NCBI RefSeq assembly: GCF_050947335.1
Contig: NW_027473473.1
Location: 62,001-126,000, forward strand
Direction of reading: 5' to 3'
Source: Megachile rotundata
Taxonomy: Eukaryota > Arthropoda > Insecta > Hymenoptera > Megachilidae
Length of the DNA stretch: 64,000 bases
Shown here: one piece after another, positions 38,944 through 51,616 of the stretch
How the letters are laid out: each line of letters starts with the position of its first letter
Numbering within the stretch: position 1 is the stretch's first letter
Made by a program: the position numbers and the translations under genes
Notes under the pieces: generated by a model
Seen by the model: only the letters and a program-made list of their open reading frames with translations
What the model was told of the DNA's origin: nothing
Databases searched by the model: none

Positions 38944-39055
38944 GACTGTGATTGTGTGACCGTGATTGTGTGACCGTAATTGTGTGATCATGATTGTGTG
39001 ATCGTGATTGTGTGATCGTGATTGTGTGACCGTGATTGTGTGATCGTGATTTTGT
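38944..39055 (+). repeat. B cassette 9, start of S2
   Basis: It has the standard eight 14-mers and the TTCCGAC haplotype (39126). It is the head of segment U of S2. Confidence 0.9.
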
Positions 39056-39247
39056 GATTGTGTGATTGTGTGATTGTGTGAATGTGTGATTGTGTTACCG
39101 TTATTGTGTGACCGTGATTGTGTGGTTCCGACTGTGTGATTGTGACTGTGTGATTGTGTGAGTGTGTTATTATGTGATTGAGTGATTGTGTGACTGTGTG
39201 ATTGTGTGATTGCGTGATTTTGTGATTGTGTGATTGTGTGATTGTGT

Positions 39248-39467
39248 GACCGTGATTGTGTGACCGCGATTTTGTGACCGTGATTGTGTGACCGTGATTG
39301 AGTGACCGTGATTGAGTGACCGTGATTGTGTGATCGTGTGATTGTGTGATTGTGTGATTGTGATTGTGTGATTGTGATTGTGTGATTGTGATTGTGTGAT
39401 TGTGATTGTGTGATTGTGATTGTGTGATTGTGATTGTGTGATTGTGATTGTGTGATTGTGTCTGTGT
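39248..39467 (+). repeat. A cassette in U of S2, 7 x 14-mer run
   Basis: It is followed by a private GATTGCGTG change near 39,496 not seen in S1 or S3. Confidence 0.85.
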
Positions 39468-39555
39468 GATTGTGTGAGTGTGTGATTGTGTGATTGCGTG
39501 ATTGTGTGATTGTGTGGTTGTGTGATTGTGTGACTGTGTGATTGTGTGATTGTGT

Positions 39556-39649
39556 GATCGTGTGATTGTGTGATTGTCTGATTGTGATTGTGTGATTGTG
39601 ATTGTGTGATTGTGATTGTGTGATTGTGATTGTGTGATTGTGTCTGTGT
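39556..39649 (+). repeat. Headless A-type run with GATTGTCT, 4 x 14-mer
   Basis: It lies in U of S2 and is the counterpart of 23,867. Confidence 0.85.
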
Positions 39650-40579
39650 GATTGTGTGAGTGTGTGAGTGTGTGATTGTGTGATTGTGTGATTGTGTGGT
39701 TGTGTGATTGTGTGACTGTGTGATTGTGTGATTGTGTGATTGTGCGATTGTGATTGTGTGATTGTGTGATTGTGTGATTGTGTGATTGTGTGACTGTGTG
39801 ATTGTGTGATTGTGTGATTGTGTGATTGTGTGATTGTGTGATTGTGCGATTGTGTGATTGTGTGATTGTGTGATTGTGTGATTGTGTGATTGTGTGACTG
39901 TGTGATTGTGTGATTGTGTGATTGTGTGATTGTGTGATTGCGTGATTGCGTGATTGTGATGGTGTGATTGTATGACTGTGTGATTGTGTGATTGTGTGAT
40001 TGTGAGATTGTGTGATTGTGTGATTGAGTGATTGTGTGATTGTGTGATTGTGTGATTGCGTGATTGTGTGATTGTGTAATTGTGATTGTATGACTGTGTG
40101 ATTGTGTGATTGTGTGATTGTGAGATTGTGTGATTGTGTGATTGTGTGATTGAGTGATTGTGTGCTTGTGTGATTGTGTGATTGTGTGATTGAGTGATTG
40201 TGTGATTGTGTGATTGTGTGATTGCGTGATTGTGTGATTGTGTAATTGTGATTGTGTGATTGTGTGATTGTGAGATTGTGTGATTGTGTGGTTGAGTGAT
40301 TGTGTGATTGTGTGATTGTGTGATTGTGTGATTGTGTAATTGTGATTGTGTGATTGTGTGATTGTGTAATTGTGTGATTGTGTAATTGTGATTGTGTGAT
40401 TGTGTGATTGTGAGATTGTGTGATTGTGTGATTGAGTGATTGTGTGATTGTGTGATTGTGTGATTGTGTGATTGTGTAATTGTGATTGTGTGATTGTGTG
40501 ATTGTGTGATTGTGTGATTGTGTGATTGTGTGATTGTGTGATTGTGTGATTGTGTGATTGTGTGATTGTGTGATTGTGT

Positions 40580-40785
40580 GACCGTGATTGTGTGACCGCG
40601 ATTTTGTGACCGTGATTGTGTGACCGTGATTGAGTGACCGTGATTGAGTGACCGTGATTGTGTGATCGTGTGATTGTGTGATTGTGTGATTGTGATTGTG
40701 TGATTGTGATTGTGTGATTGTGATTGTGTGATTGTGATTGTGTGATTGTGATTGTGTGATTGTGATTGTGTGATTGTGTCTGTGT
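40580..40785 (+). repeat. A cassette, 6 x 14-mer run
   Basis: It has one unit more than its S1 counterpart at 24,891. Confidence 0.85.
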
Positions 40786-41359
40786 GATTGTGTGAGTGTG
40801 TGATTGTGTGATTGTGTGATTGTGTGATTGTGTGGTTGTGTGATTGTGTGACTGTGTGATTGTGTGATTGTGTGATTGTGTGCTTGTGCGATTGTGATTG
40901 TGTGATTGTGTGATTGTGCGATTGTGATTGTGTGAGTGTGTTATTGTGTGATTGAGTGATTGTGTGACTGTGTGATTGTGTGATTGTGTGATTTTGTGAT
41001 GGTGTGATTGTGTGATTGTGTGATTGTGTGATTGTGTGATTGTGTGATTGAGTGATTGTGTGCTTGTGTGATTGTGTGATTGTGTGATTGTGTGATTGAG
41101 TGATTGTGTGATTGTGTGATTGTGTGATTGCGTGATTGTGTGATTGTGTAATTGTGATTGTGTGATTGTGATTGTGTGATTGTGATTGTGTGATTGTGTC
41201 TGTGTGATTGTGTGAGTGTGTGAGTGTGTGATTGTGTGATTGTGTGATTGTGTGGTTGTGTGATTGTGTGACTGTGTGATTGTGTGATTGTGTGATTGTG
41301 CGATCGTGATTGTGTGATCGTGATTGTGTGATTGCGTGATTGTGATTGTGTGATTGTGT

Positions 41360-41471
41360 GACTGTGATTGTGTGACCGTGATTGTGTGACCGTAATTGTG
41401 TGATCATGATTGTGTGATCGTGATTGTGTGATCGTGATTGTGTGACCGTGATTGTGTGATCGTGATTTTGT
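41360..41471 (+). repeat. B cassette 10
   Basis: It has the standard eight 14-mers and the TTCCGAC haplotype (41542). It is the head of segment V of S2. Confidence 0.9.
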
Positions 41472-41663
41472 GATTGTGTGATTGTGTGATTGTGTGAATG
41501 TGTGATTGTGTTACCGTTATTGTGTGACCGTGATTGTGTGGTTCCGACTGTGTGATTGTGACTGTGTGATTGTGTGAGTGTGTTATTATGTGATTGAGTG
41601 ATTGTGTGACTGTGTGATTGTGTGATTGCGTGATTTTGTGATTGTGTGATTGTGTGATTGTGT

Positions 41664-41813
41664 GACCGTGATTGTGTGACCGCGATTTTGTGACCGTGAT
41701 TGTGTGACCGTGATTGAGTGACCGTGATTGAGTGACCGTGATTGTGTGATCGTGTGATTGTGTGATTGTGTGATTGTGATTGTGTGATTGTGATTGTGTG
41801 ATTGTGATTGTGT
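41664..41813 (+). repeat. Short A cassette, 3 x 14-mer, no end unit
   Basis: It heads V of S2. Confidence 0.8.
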
Positions 41814-41987
41814 GATTGTGTGATTGTGTGATTGTGAGATTGTGTGATTGTGTGATTGTGATTGTGTGATTGTGTGATTGTGTGATTGTGTGATTGTGTG
41901 ATTGTGTGATTGTGTGATTGTGTGATTGTGTGATTGAGTGATTTTGTGCTTGTGTGATTGTGTGATTTTGTGATTGTGTGATTGTGT

Positions 41988-42081
41988 GATCGTGTGATTG
42001 TGTGATTGTCTGATTGTGATTGTGTGATTGTGATTGTGTGATTGTGATTGTGTGATTGTGATTGTGTGATTGTGTCTGTGT
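41988..42081 (+). repeat. Headless A-type run with GATTGTCT, 4 x 14-mer
   Basis: In V of S2 it follows the short cassette within 200 bases, because the TTACCG and seven-unit-head block of V in S1 is missing. Confidence 0.85.
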
Positions 42082-42371
42082 GATTGTGTGAGTGTGTGAG
42101 TGTGTGATTGTGTGATTGTGTGATTGTGTGGTTGTGTGATTGTGTGACTGTGTGATTGTGTGATTGTGTGATTGTGCGATTGTGATTGTGTGATTGTGTG
42201 ATTGTGTGATTGTGTGATTGTGTGACTGTGTGATTGTGTGATTGTGTGATTGTGTGATTGTGTGATTGTGTGATTGTGCGATTGTGTGATTGTGTGATTG
42301 TGTGATTGTGTGATTGTGTGATTGTGTGACTGTGTGATTGTGTGATTGTGTGATTGTGTGATTGTGTGATT

Positions 42372-42575
42372 GCGTGATTGCGTGATTGTGATGGTGTGAT
42401 TGTATGACTGTGTGATTGTGTGATTGTGTGATTGTGAGATTGTGTGATTGTGTGATTGTGTGATTGTGTGATTGCGTGATTGCGTGATTGTGATGGTGTG
42501 ATTGTATGACTGTGTGATTGTGTGATTGTGTGATTGTGAGATTGTGTGATTGTGTGATTGAGTGATTGTGTGATT
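42372..42575 (+). repeat. Local 102-base duplication in V of S2
   Basis: The marker GCGTGATTGCGTG followed by GATGG, TATGACTG and GAGATTG occurs twice, starting at 42,372 and 42,474. The other V and V' copies have it once at this place. It accounts for much of the extra length of the 2,550-base V relative to the 2,418-base V'. Confidence 0.65.
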
Positions 42576-43129
42576 GTGTGATTGTGTGATTGCGTGATTG
42601 TGTGATTGTGTAATTGTGATTGTATGACTGTGTGATTGTGTGATTGTGTGATTGTGAGATTGTGTGATTGTGTGATTGTGTGATTGAGTGATTGTGTGCT
42701 TGTGTGATTGTGTGATTGTGTGATTGAGTGATTGTGTGATTGTGTGATTGTGTGATTGCGTGATTGTGTGATTGTGTAATTGTGATTGTGTGATTGTGTG
42801 ATTGTGAGATTGTGTGATTGTGTGGTTGAGTGATTGTGTGATTGTGTGATTGTGTGATTGTGTGATTGTGTAATTGTGATTGTGTGATTGTGTGATTGTG
42901 TGATTGTGTAATTGTGTGATTGTGTAATTGTGATTGTGTGATTGTGTGATTGTGAGATTGTGTGATTGTGTGATTGAGTGATTGTGTGATTGTGTGATTG
43001 TGTGATTGTGTGATTGTGTAATTGTGATTGTGTGATTGTGTGATTGTGTGATTGTGTGATTGTGTGATTGTGTGATTGTGTGATTGTGTGATTGTGTGAT
43101 TGTGTGATTGTGTGATTGTGTGATTGTGT

Positions 43130-43335
43130 GACCGTGATTGTGTGACCGCGATTTTGTGACCGTGATTGTGTGACCGTGATTGAGTGACCGTGATTGAGTG
43201 ACCGTGATTGTGTGATCGTGTGATTGTGTGATTGTGTGATTGTGATTGTGTGATTGTGATTGTGTGATTGTGATTGTGTGATTGTGATTGTGTGATTGTG
43301 ATTGTGTGATTGTGATTGTGTGATTGTGTCTGTGT
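43130..43335 (+). repeat. A cassette, 6 x 14-mer run
   Basis: It is the late cassette of V in S2; the S1 counterpart (27,669) has five units. Confidence 0.85.
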
Positions 43336-43909
43336 GATTGTGTGAGTGTGTGATTGTGTGATTGTGTGATTGTGTGATTGTGTGGTTGTGTGATTGTGTG
43401 ACTGTGTGATTGTGTGATTGTGTGATTGTGTGCTTGTGCGATTGTGATTGTGTGATTGTGTGATTGTGCGATTGTGATTGTGTGAGTGTGTTATTGTGTG
43501 ATTGAGTGATTGTGTGACTGTGTGATTGTGTGATTGTGTGATTTTGTGATGGTGTGATTGTGTGATTGTGTGATTGTGTGATTGTGTGATTGTGTGATTG
43601 AGTGATTGTGTGCTTGTGTGATTGTGTGATTGTGTGATTGTGTGATTGAGTGATTGTGTGATTGTGTGATTGTGTGATTGCGTGATTGTGTGATTGTGTA
43701 ATTGTGATTGTGTGATTGTGATTGTGTGATTGTGATTGTGTGATTGTGTCTGTGTGATTGTGTGAGTGTGTGAGTGTGTGATTGTGTGATTGTGTGATTG
43801 TGTGGTTGTGTGATTGTGTGACTGTGTGATTGTGTGATTGTGTGATTGTGCGATCGTGATTGTGTGATCGTGATTGTGTGATTGCGTGATTGTGATTGTG
43901 TGATTGTGT

Positions 43910-44021
43910 GACTGTGATTGTGTGACCGTGATTGTGTGACCGTAATTGTGTGATCATGATTGTGTGATCGTGATTGTGTGATCGTGATTGTGTGACCGTG
44001 ATTGTGTGATCGTGATTTTGT
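43910..44021 (+). repeat. B cassette 11
   Basis: It has the standard eight 14-mers and the TTCCGAC haplotype (44092). It heads V', the extra unit that S1 lacks. Confidence 0.9.
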
Positions 44022-44213
44022 GATTGTGTGATTGTGTGATTGTGTGAATGTGTGATTGTGTTACCGTTATTGTGTGACCGTGATTGTGTGGTTCCGACTG
44101 TGTGATTGTGACTGTGTGATTGTGTGAGTGTGTTATTATGTGATTGAGTGATTGTGTGACTGTGTGATTGTGTGATTGCGTGATTTTGTGATTGTGTGAT
44201 TGTGTGATTGTGT

Positions 44214-44363
44214 GACCGTGATTGTGTGACCGCGATTTTGTGACCGTGATTGTGTGACCGTGATTGAGTGACCGTGATTGAGTGACCGTGATTGTGTGAT
44301 CGTGTGATTGTGTGATTGTGTGATTGTGATTGTGTGATTGTGATTGTGTGATTGTGATTGTGT
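44214..44363 (+). repeat. Short A cassette, 3 x 14-mer, no end unit
   Basis: It heads V' of S2. Confidence 0.8.
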
Positions 44364-44529
44364 GATTGTGTGATTGTGTGATTGTGAGATTGTGTGATTG
44401 TGTGATTGTGATTGTGTGATTGTGTGATTGTGTGATTGTGTGATTGTGTGATTGTGTGATTGTGTGATTGTGTGATTGAGTGATTTTGTGCTTGTGTGAT
44501 TGTGTGATTTTGTGATTGTGTGATTGTGT

Positions 44530-44623
44530 GATCGTGTGATTGTGTGATTGTCTGATTGTGATTGTGTGATTGTGATTGTGTGATTGTGATTGTGTGATTG
44601 TGATTGTGTGATTGTGTCTGTGT
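44530..44623 (+). repeat. Headless A-type run with GATTGTCT, 4 x 14-mer
   Basis: It lies in V' of S2, 2,542 bases after the same element in V. Confidence 0.85.
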
Positions 44624-45561
44624 GATTGTGTGAGTGTGTGAGTGTGTGATTGTGTGATTGTGTGATTGTGTGGTTGTGTGATTGTGTGACTGTGTGATTG
44701 TGTGATTGTGTGATTGTGCGATTGTGATTGTGTGATTGTGTGATTGTGTGATTGTGTGATTGTGTGACTGTGTGATTGTGTGATTGTGTGATTGTGTGAT
44801 TGTGTGATTGTGTGATTGTGCGATTGTGTGATTGTGTGATTGTGTGATTGTGTGATTGTGTGATTGTGTGACTGTGTGATTGTGTGATTGTGTGATTGTG
44901 TGATTGTGTGATTGCGTGATTGCGTGATTGTGATGGTGTGATTGTATGACTGTGTGATTGTGTGATTGTGTGATTGTGAGATTGTGTGATTGTGTGATTG
45001 AGTGATTGTGTGATTGTGTGATTGTGTGATTGCGTGATTGTGTGATTGTGTAATTGTGATTGTATGACTGTGTGATTGTGTGATTGTGTGATTGTGAGAT
45101 TGTGTGATTGTGTGATTGTGTGATTGAGTGATTGTGTGCTTGTGTGATTGTGTGATTGTGTGATTGAGTGATTGTGTGATTGTGTGATTGTGTGATTGCG
45201 TGATTGTGTGATTGTGTAATTGTGATTGTGTGATTGTGTGATTGTGAGATTGTGTGATTGTGTGGTTGAGTGATTGTGTGATTGTGTGATTGTGTGATTG
45301 TGTGATTGTGTAATTGTGATTGTGTGATTGTGTGATTGTGTGATTGTGTAATTGTGTGATTGTGTAATTGTGATTGTGTGATTGTGTGATTGTGAGATTG
45401 TGTGATTGTGTGATTGAGTGATTGTGTGATTGTGTGATTGTGTGATTGTGTGATTGTGTAATTGTGATTGTGTGATTGTGTGATTGTGTGATTGTGTGAT
45501 TGTGTGATTGTGTGATTGTGTGATTGTGTGATTGTGTGATTGTGTGATTGTGTGATTGTGT

Positions 45562-45753
45562 GACCGTGATTGTGTGACCGCGATTTTGTGACCGTGATTG
45601 TGTGACCGTGATTGAGTGACCGTGATTGAGTGACCGTGATTGTGTGATCGTGTGATTGTGTGATTGTGTGATTGTGATTGTGTGATTGTGATTGTGTGAT
45701 TGTGATTGTGTGATTGTGATTGTGTGATTGTGATTGTGTGATTGTGTCTGTGT
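45562..45753 (+). repeat. A cassette, 5 x 14-mer run
   Basis: It is the late cassette of V' in S2, with one unit fewer than V. Confidence 0.85.
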
Positions 45754-46327
45754 GATTGTGTGAGTGTGTGATTGTGTGATTGTGTGATTGTGTGATTGTG
45801 TGGTTGTGTGATTGTGTGACTGTGTGATTGTGTGATTGTGTGATTGTGTGCTTGTGCGATTGTGATTGTGTGATTGTGTGATTGTGCGATTGTGATTGTG
45901 TGAGTGTGTTATTGTGTGATTGAGTGATTGTGTGACTGTGTGATTGTGTGATTGTGTGATTTTGTGATGGTGTGATTGTGTGATTGTGTGATTGTGTGAT
46001 TGTGTGATTGTGTGATTGAGTGATTGTGTGCTTGTGTGATTGTGTGATTGTGTGATTGTGTGATTGAGTGATTGTGTGATTGTGTGATTGTGTGATTGCG
46101 TGATTGTGTGATTGTGTAATTGTGATTGTGTGATTGTGATTGTGTGATTGTGATTGTGTGATTGTGTCTGTGTGATTGTGTGAGTGTGTGAGTGTGTGAT
46201 TGTGTGATTGTGTGATTGTGTGGTTGTGTGATTGTGTGACTGTGTGATTGTGTGATTGTGTGATTGTGCGATCGTGATTGTGTGATCGTGATTGTGTGAT
46301 TGCGTGATTGTGATTGTGTGATTGTGT

Positions 46328-46439
46328 GACTGTGATTGTGTGACCGTGATTGTGTGACCGTAATTGTGTGATCATGATTGTGTGATCGTGATTGTGTGAT
46401 CGTGATTGTGTGACCGTGATTGTGTGATCGTGATTTTGT
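46328..46439 (+). repeat. B cassette 12
   Basis: It has the standard eight 14-mers and the TTCCGAC haplotype (46510). It is the head of segment W of S2. Confidence 0.9.
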
Positions 46440-46631
46440 GATTGTGTGATTGTGTGATTGTGTGAATGTGTGATTGTGTTACCGTTATTGTGTGACCGTG
46501 ATTGTGTGGTTCCGACTGTGTGATTGTGACTGTGTGATTGTGTGAGTGTGTTATTATGTGATTGAGTGATTGTGTGACTGTGTGATTGTGTGATTGCGTG
46601 ATTTTGTGATTGTGTGATTGTGTGATTGTGT

Positions 46632-46781
46632 GACCGTGATTGTGTGACCGCGATTTTGTGACCGTGATTGTGTGACCGTGATTGAGTGACCGTGATTGAG
46701 TGACCGTGATTGTGTGATCGTGTGATTGTGTGATTGTGTGATTGTGATTGTGTGATTGTGATTGTGTGATTGTGATTGTGT
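46632..46781 (+). repeat. Short A cassette, 3 x 14-mer, no end unit
   Basis: It heads W of S2, offset 17,893 from 28,739. Confidence 0.8.
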
Positions 46782-47283
46782 GATTGTGTGATTGTGTGAT
46801 TGTGAGATTGTGTGATTGTGTGATTGTGATTGTGTGATTGTGTGATTGTGTGATTGTGTGATTGTGTGATTGTGTGATTGTGTGATTGTGTGATTGAGTG
46901 ATTTTGTGCTTGTGTGATTGTGTGATTTTGTGATTGAGTGATTGTGTGATTGTGTGATTGTGTGATTGTGTGATTGTGTGATGGTGTGATTGTGTGATTG
47001 TGTGATTGTGTGATTGTGGGATTGTGTGATTGAGTGATTGTGTGCTTGTGTGATTGTGTGATTGTGTGATTGTGTTATTGTGTGATTGTGTGATTGTGTG
47101 ATTGTGTGATTGTGTGATTGTGTGATTGTGTTACCGTTATTGTGTGACCGTGATTGTGTGGTTGCGACTGTGTGATTGTGACTGTGTGATTGTGTGAGTG
47201 TGTTATTGTGTGATTGAGTGATTGTGTGACTGTGTGATTGTGTGATTGTGTGATTTTGTGATTGTGTGATTGTGTGATTGTGT

Positions 47284-47503
47284 GACCGTGATTGTGTGAC
47301 CGCGATTTTGTGACCGTGATTGTGTGACCGTGATTGAGTGACCGTGATTGAGTGACCGTGATTGAGTGACCGTGATTGTGTGATCGTGTGATTGTGTGAT
47401 TGTGTGATTGTGATTGTGTGATTGTGATTGTGTGATTGTGATTGTGTGATTGTGATTGTGTGATTGTGATTGTGTGATTGTGATTGTGTGATTGTGTCTG
47501 TGT
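47284..47503 (+). repeat. A cassette, seven-unit head, 6 x 14-mer run
   Basis: It lies in W of S2, offset 17,885 from 29,399. Confidence 0.85.
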
Positions 47504-47583
47504 GATTGTGTGAGTGTGTGATTGTGTGATTGTGTGATTGTGTGGTTGTGTGATTGTGTGACTGTGTGATTGTGTGATTGTGT

Positions 47584-47677
47584 GATCGTGTGATTGTGTG
47601 ATTGTCTGATTGTGATTGTGTGATTGTGATTGTGTGATTGTGATTGTGTGATTGTGATTGTGTGATTGTGTCTGTGT
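47584..47677 (+). repeat. Headless A-type run with GATTGTCT, 4 x 14-mer
   Basis: It lies in W of S2, offset 17,885 from 29,699. Confidence 0.85.
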
Positions 47678-48252
47678 GATTGTGTGAGTGTGTGAGTGTG
47701 TGATTGTGTGATTGTGTGATTGTGTGGTTGTGTGATTGTGTGACTGTGTGATTGTGTGATTGTGTGATTGTGCGATTGTGATTGTGTGATTGTGTGATTG
47801 TGTGATTGTGTGATTGTGTGACTGTGTGATTGTGTGATTGTGTGATTGTGTGATTGTGTGATTGTGTGATTGTGCGATTGTGTGATTGTGTGATTGTGTG
47901 ATTGTGTGATTGTGTGATTGTGTGACTGTGTGATTGTGTGATTGTGTGATTGTGTGATTGTGTGATTGCGTGATTGCGTGATTGTGATGGTGTGATTGTA
48001 TGACTGTGTGATTGTGTGATTGTGTGATTGTGAGATTGTGTGATTGTGTGATTGAGTGATTGTGTGATTGTGTGATTGTGTGATTGCGTGATTGTGTGAT
48101 TGTGTAATTGTGATTGTATGACTGTGTGATTGTGTGATTGTGTGATTGTGAGATTGTGTGATTGTGTGATTGAGTGATTGTGTGATTGTGTGATTGTGTG
48201 ATTGCGTGATTGTGTGATTGTGTAATTGTGATTGTGTGATTGTGATTGTGTG

Positions 48253-48535
48253 TACTGTGTGATTGTGTGATTGTGTGATTGTGTGATTGTGTGGTTGTGT
48301 GATTGTGTGATTGTGTGATTGTGTGATTGTGTGATTGTGTGATTGTGTGATTGTGTGATTGTGTGATTGTGTGATGTGTGATTGTGTGATTGTGTAATTG
48401 TGATTGTGTGATTGTGATTGTGTGTACTGTGTGATTGTGTGATTGTGTGATTGTGTGATTGTGTGGTTGTGTGATTGTGTGATTGTGTGATTGTGTGATT
48501 GTGTGATTGTGTGATTGTGTGATTGTGTGATGTGT
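48253..48535 (+). repeat. Doubled C cluster in W of S2
   Basis: It is the copy of 30,368-30,650 at exactly 17,885 bases. Confidence 0.85.
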
Positions 48536-48673
48536 GATTGTGTGATTGTGTGCTTGTGTGATCGTGTGATTGTGTGATTGTTTGATTGTGTGATTGTGTG
48601 ACTGTGTGGTTGTGCGATCGTGATTGTGTGATCGTGATTGTGTGATCGCGAGATTGTGGTTGTGTGATTGTGT

Positions 48674-48771
48674 GACTGTGATTGTGTGACCGTGATTGTG
48701 TGACCGTAATTGTGTGATCATGATTGTGTGATCGTGATTGTGTGACCGTGATTGTGTGATCGTGATTTTGT
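48674..48771 (+). repeat. B cassette 13, seven-unit form
   Basis: It has the same one-unit deletion as 30,831. It heads segment X of S2, offset by 17,885. Confidence 0.9.
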
Positions 48772-49501
48772 GATTGTGTGATTGTGTGATTGTGTGATTG
48801 TGTGGTTGTGTGATTGTGTGACTGTGTGATTGTGTGATTGTGTGATTGTGCGATTGTGATTGTGTGATTGTGTGATTGTGTGATTGTGTGCTTGTGTGAC
48901 TGTGTGATTGTGTGATTGTGTGATTGTGTGATTGTGTGATTGTGTGATTGTGTGATTGTGTGATTGTGTGACTGTGTGATTGTGTGATTGTGTGATTGTG
49001 TGATTGTGTGATTGCGTGATTGCGTGATTGTGATGGTGTGATTGTATGACTGTGTGATTGTGTGATTGTGTGATTGTGAGATTGTGTGATTGTGTGATTG
49101 AGTGATTGTGTGATTGTGTGATTGTGTGATTGTGTGATTGTATGATTGTGTGATTGTGTGATTGTGTGATTGTGTGATTGTGTGATTGTGTGATTGTGTG
49201 ATTGTGTGATTGTGTGATTGTGTGATTGTGTGATTGTGTGATTGTGTGATTGTGTGAATGTGTGATTGTGTAATTGTGATTGTGTGATTGTGTGATTGTG
49301 TGATTGTGTGATTGTGTGATTGTGTGATTGTGTGATTGTGTTACCGTTATTGTGTGACCGTGATTGTGTGGTTGCGACTGTGTGATTGTGACTGTGTGAT
49401 TGTGTGAGTGTGTTATTGTGTGATTGAGTGATTGTGTGACTGTGTGATTGTGTGATTGTGTGATTTTGTGATTGTGTGATTGTGTGATTGTGTGATTGTG
49501 T

Positions 49502-49707
49502 GACCGTGATTGTGTGACCGCGATTTTGTGACCGTGATTGTGTGACCGTGATTGAGTGACCGTGATTGAGTGACCGTGATTGTGTGATCGTGTGATTGTG
49601 TGATTGTGTGATTGTGATTGTGTGATTGTGATTGTGTGATTGTGATTGTGTGATTGTGATTGTGTGATTGTGATTGTGTGATTGTGATTGTGTGATTGTG
49701 TCTGTGT
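49502..49707 (+). repeat. A cassette, 6 x 14-mer run
   Basis: It lies in X of S2 and is followed by the 140-base stretch between GAGTGTGT units that S1 lacks. Confidence 0.85.
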
Positions 49708-49951
49708 GATTGTGTGAGTGTGTGATTGTGTGATTGTGTGATTGTGTGATTGTGTGGTTGTGTGATTGTGTGACTGTGTGATTGTGTGATTGTGTGATTG
49801 TGTGATTGTGCGATTGTGATTGTGTGATTGTGTGATTGTGCGATTGTGATTGTGTGAGTGTGTTATTGTGTGATTGAGTGATTGTGTGACTGTGTGATTG
49901 TGTGATTGTGTGATTTCGTGATTGTGTGATTGTGTGATTGTGTGATTGTGT

Positions 49952-50185
49952 GACCGTGATTGTGTGACCGCGATTTTGTGACCGTGATTGTGTGACCGTG
50001 ATTGAGTGACCGTGATTGAGTGACCGTGATTGAGTGACCGTGATTGTGTGATCGTGTGATTGTGTGATTGTGTGATTGTGATTGTGTGATTGTGATTGTG
50101 TGATTGTGATTGTGTGATTGTGATTGTGTGATTGTGATTGTGTGATTGTGATTGTGTGATTGTGATTGTGTGATTGTGTCTGTGT
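49952..50185 (+). repeat. A cassette, seven-unit head, 7 x 14-mer run
   Basis: It lies in X of S2, one 14-mer longer than its S1 counterpart. Confidence 0.85.
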
Positions 50186-50605
50186 GATTGTGTGAGTGTG
50201 TGAGTGTGTGATTGTGTGATTGTGTGATTGTGTGGTTGTGTGATTGTGTGACTGTGTGATTGTGTGATTGTGTGATTGTGCGATTGTGATTGTGTGATTG
50301 TGTGATTGTGTGATTGTGTGATTGTGTGACTGTGTGATTGTGTGATTGTGTGATTGTGTGATTGTGTGATTGTGTGATTGTGTGATTGTGTGATTGTGTG
50401 ATTGTGTGATTGTGTGATTGTGTGATTGTGTGATTGTGTGATTGTGTGATTGTGTGACTGTGTGATTGTGTGATTGTGTGATTGTGTGATTGTGTGATTG
50501 CGTGATTGCGTGATTGTGATGGTGTGATTGTATGACTGTGTGATTGTGTTATTGTGTGATTGTGAGATTGTGTGATTGTGTGATTGAGTGATTGTGTGAT
50601 TGTGT

Positions 50606-50794
50606 GATTGATGTGATTGCGTGATTGTGTGATTGTGTAATTGTGATTGTGTGATTGTGATTGTGTGTACTGTGTGATTGTGTGATTGTGTGATTGTGTG
50701 ATTGTGTGATTGTGTGGTTGTGTGATTGTGTGATTGTGTGATTGTGTGATTGTGTGATTGTGTGATTGTGTGATTGTGTGATTGTGTGATGTGT
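50606..50794 (+). repeat. C cluster in X of S2
   Basis: It is the copy of 32,567-32,755 at 18,039 bases. Confidence 0.85.
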
Positions 50795-51312
50795 GATTGT
50801 GTGATTGTGTGATTGTGTGATTGTGTGATTGTGTGATTGTGTGATTGTGTGATTGTGTGATTGTGTGACTGTGTGATTGTGTGATTGTGTGATTGTGTGA
50901 TTGTGTGACTGTGTGATTGTGTGATTGTGTGATTGTGTGATTGCGTGATTGTGATGGTGTGATTGTATGACTGTGTGATTGTGTGATTGTGTGATTGTGA
51001 GATTGTGTGATTGTGTGATTGTGTGATTGTGTGATTGTGTAATTGTGATTGTGTGATTGTGTGATTGTGTGATTGTGTGATTGTGTGATTGTGTGATTGT
51101 GTGATCGTGTGATTGTGTGATTGTGTGATTGTGTGATTGTGTGATTGTGTGATTGTGTTATTGTGTGATTGTGTGATTGTGTGATTGTGTGATTGTGTGA
51201 TTGTGTGATAGTGTGATTGTGTGATTGTGTGATTGTGTGATTGTGTGGTTGTGCGATCGTGATTGTGTGATCGTGATTGTGTGATTGCGTGATTGTGATT
51301 GTGTGATTGTGT

Positions 51313-51424
51313 GACTGTGATTGTGTGACCGTGATTGTGTGACCGTAATTGTGTGATCATGATTGTGTGATCGTGATTGTGTGATCGTGATTGTGTGACC
51401 GTGATTGTGTGATCGTGATTTTGT
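51313..51424 (+). repeat. B cassette 14
   Basis: It has the standard eight 14-mers and TTGCGAC (51495). It heads the first Y of S2. Confidence 0.9.
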
Positions 51425-51616
51425 GATTGTGTGATTGTGTGATTGTGTGAATGTGTGATTGTGTTACCGTTATTGTGTGACCGTGATTGTGTGGTTGCGA
51501 CTGTGTGATTGTGACTGTGTGATTGTGTGAGTGTGTTATTGTGTGATTGAGTGATTGTGTGACTGTGTGATTGTGTGATTGTGTGATTTTGTGATTGTGT
51601 GATTGTGTGATTGTGT

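Larger units (their letters stand above)
23297..38985 (+). repeat. Super-repeat S1 (U-V-W-X-Y-Z), 15,689 bases
   Basis: Bounded by B cassettes, its segment lengths are U 2402, V 2778, W 2354, X 2485, Y 1356 and Z 4314. The same order returns in S2, and the start returns again at 62,860. The three U-V-W heads carry the TTCCGAC marker set. The Y and Z heads carry TTGCGAC, and X has no such marker directly after its B cassette. Confidence 0.8.
34672..38985 (+). repeat. Segment Z of S1, copy of 58,538-62,859
   Basis: The offset to S2 is 23,866 up to at least 36,976 and 23,874 from 37,192 onward. The one-octamer step lies in the perfect tract 37,048-37,191 (18 units here, 19 in S2). It shares the rare GATTCCGTG unit near 36.47 kb with 57.77 and 60.34 kb. 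Confidence 0.85.
39170..46375 (-). other. Longest minus-strand open frame, judged non-coding
   Basis: This is 2,401 codons without a stop, reading a cycle of T-I-T-Q-S-H-N-H with variants. It starts at the CAT of the B cassette at 46,370 and passes through three further B cassettes. Openness is forced by the repeat, since the minus-strand octamer contains no stop in any frame. There is no non-repeat domain, signal peptide or splice-bounded region. Twelve shorter frames (144-1,727 codons) have the same origin and likewise start at B-cassette CATs. Confidence 0.85.
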
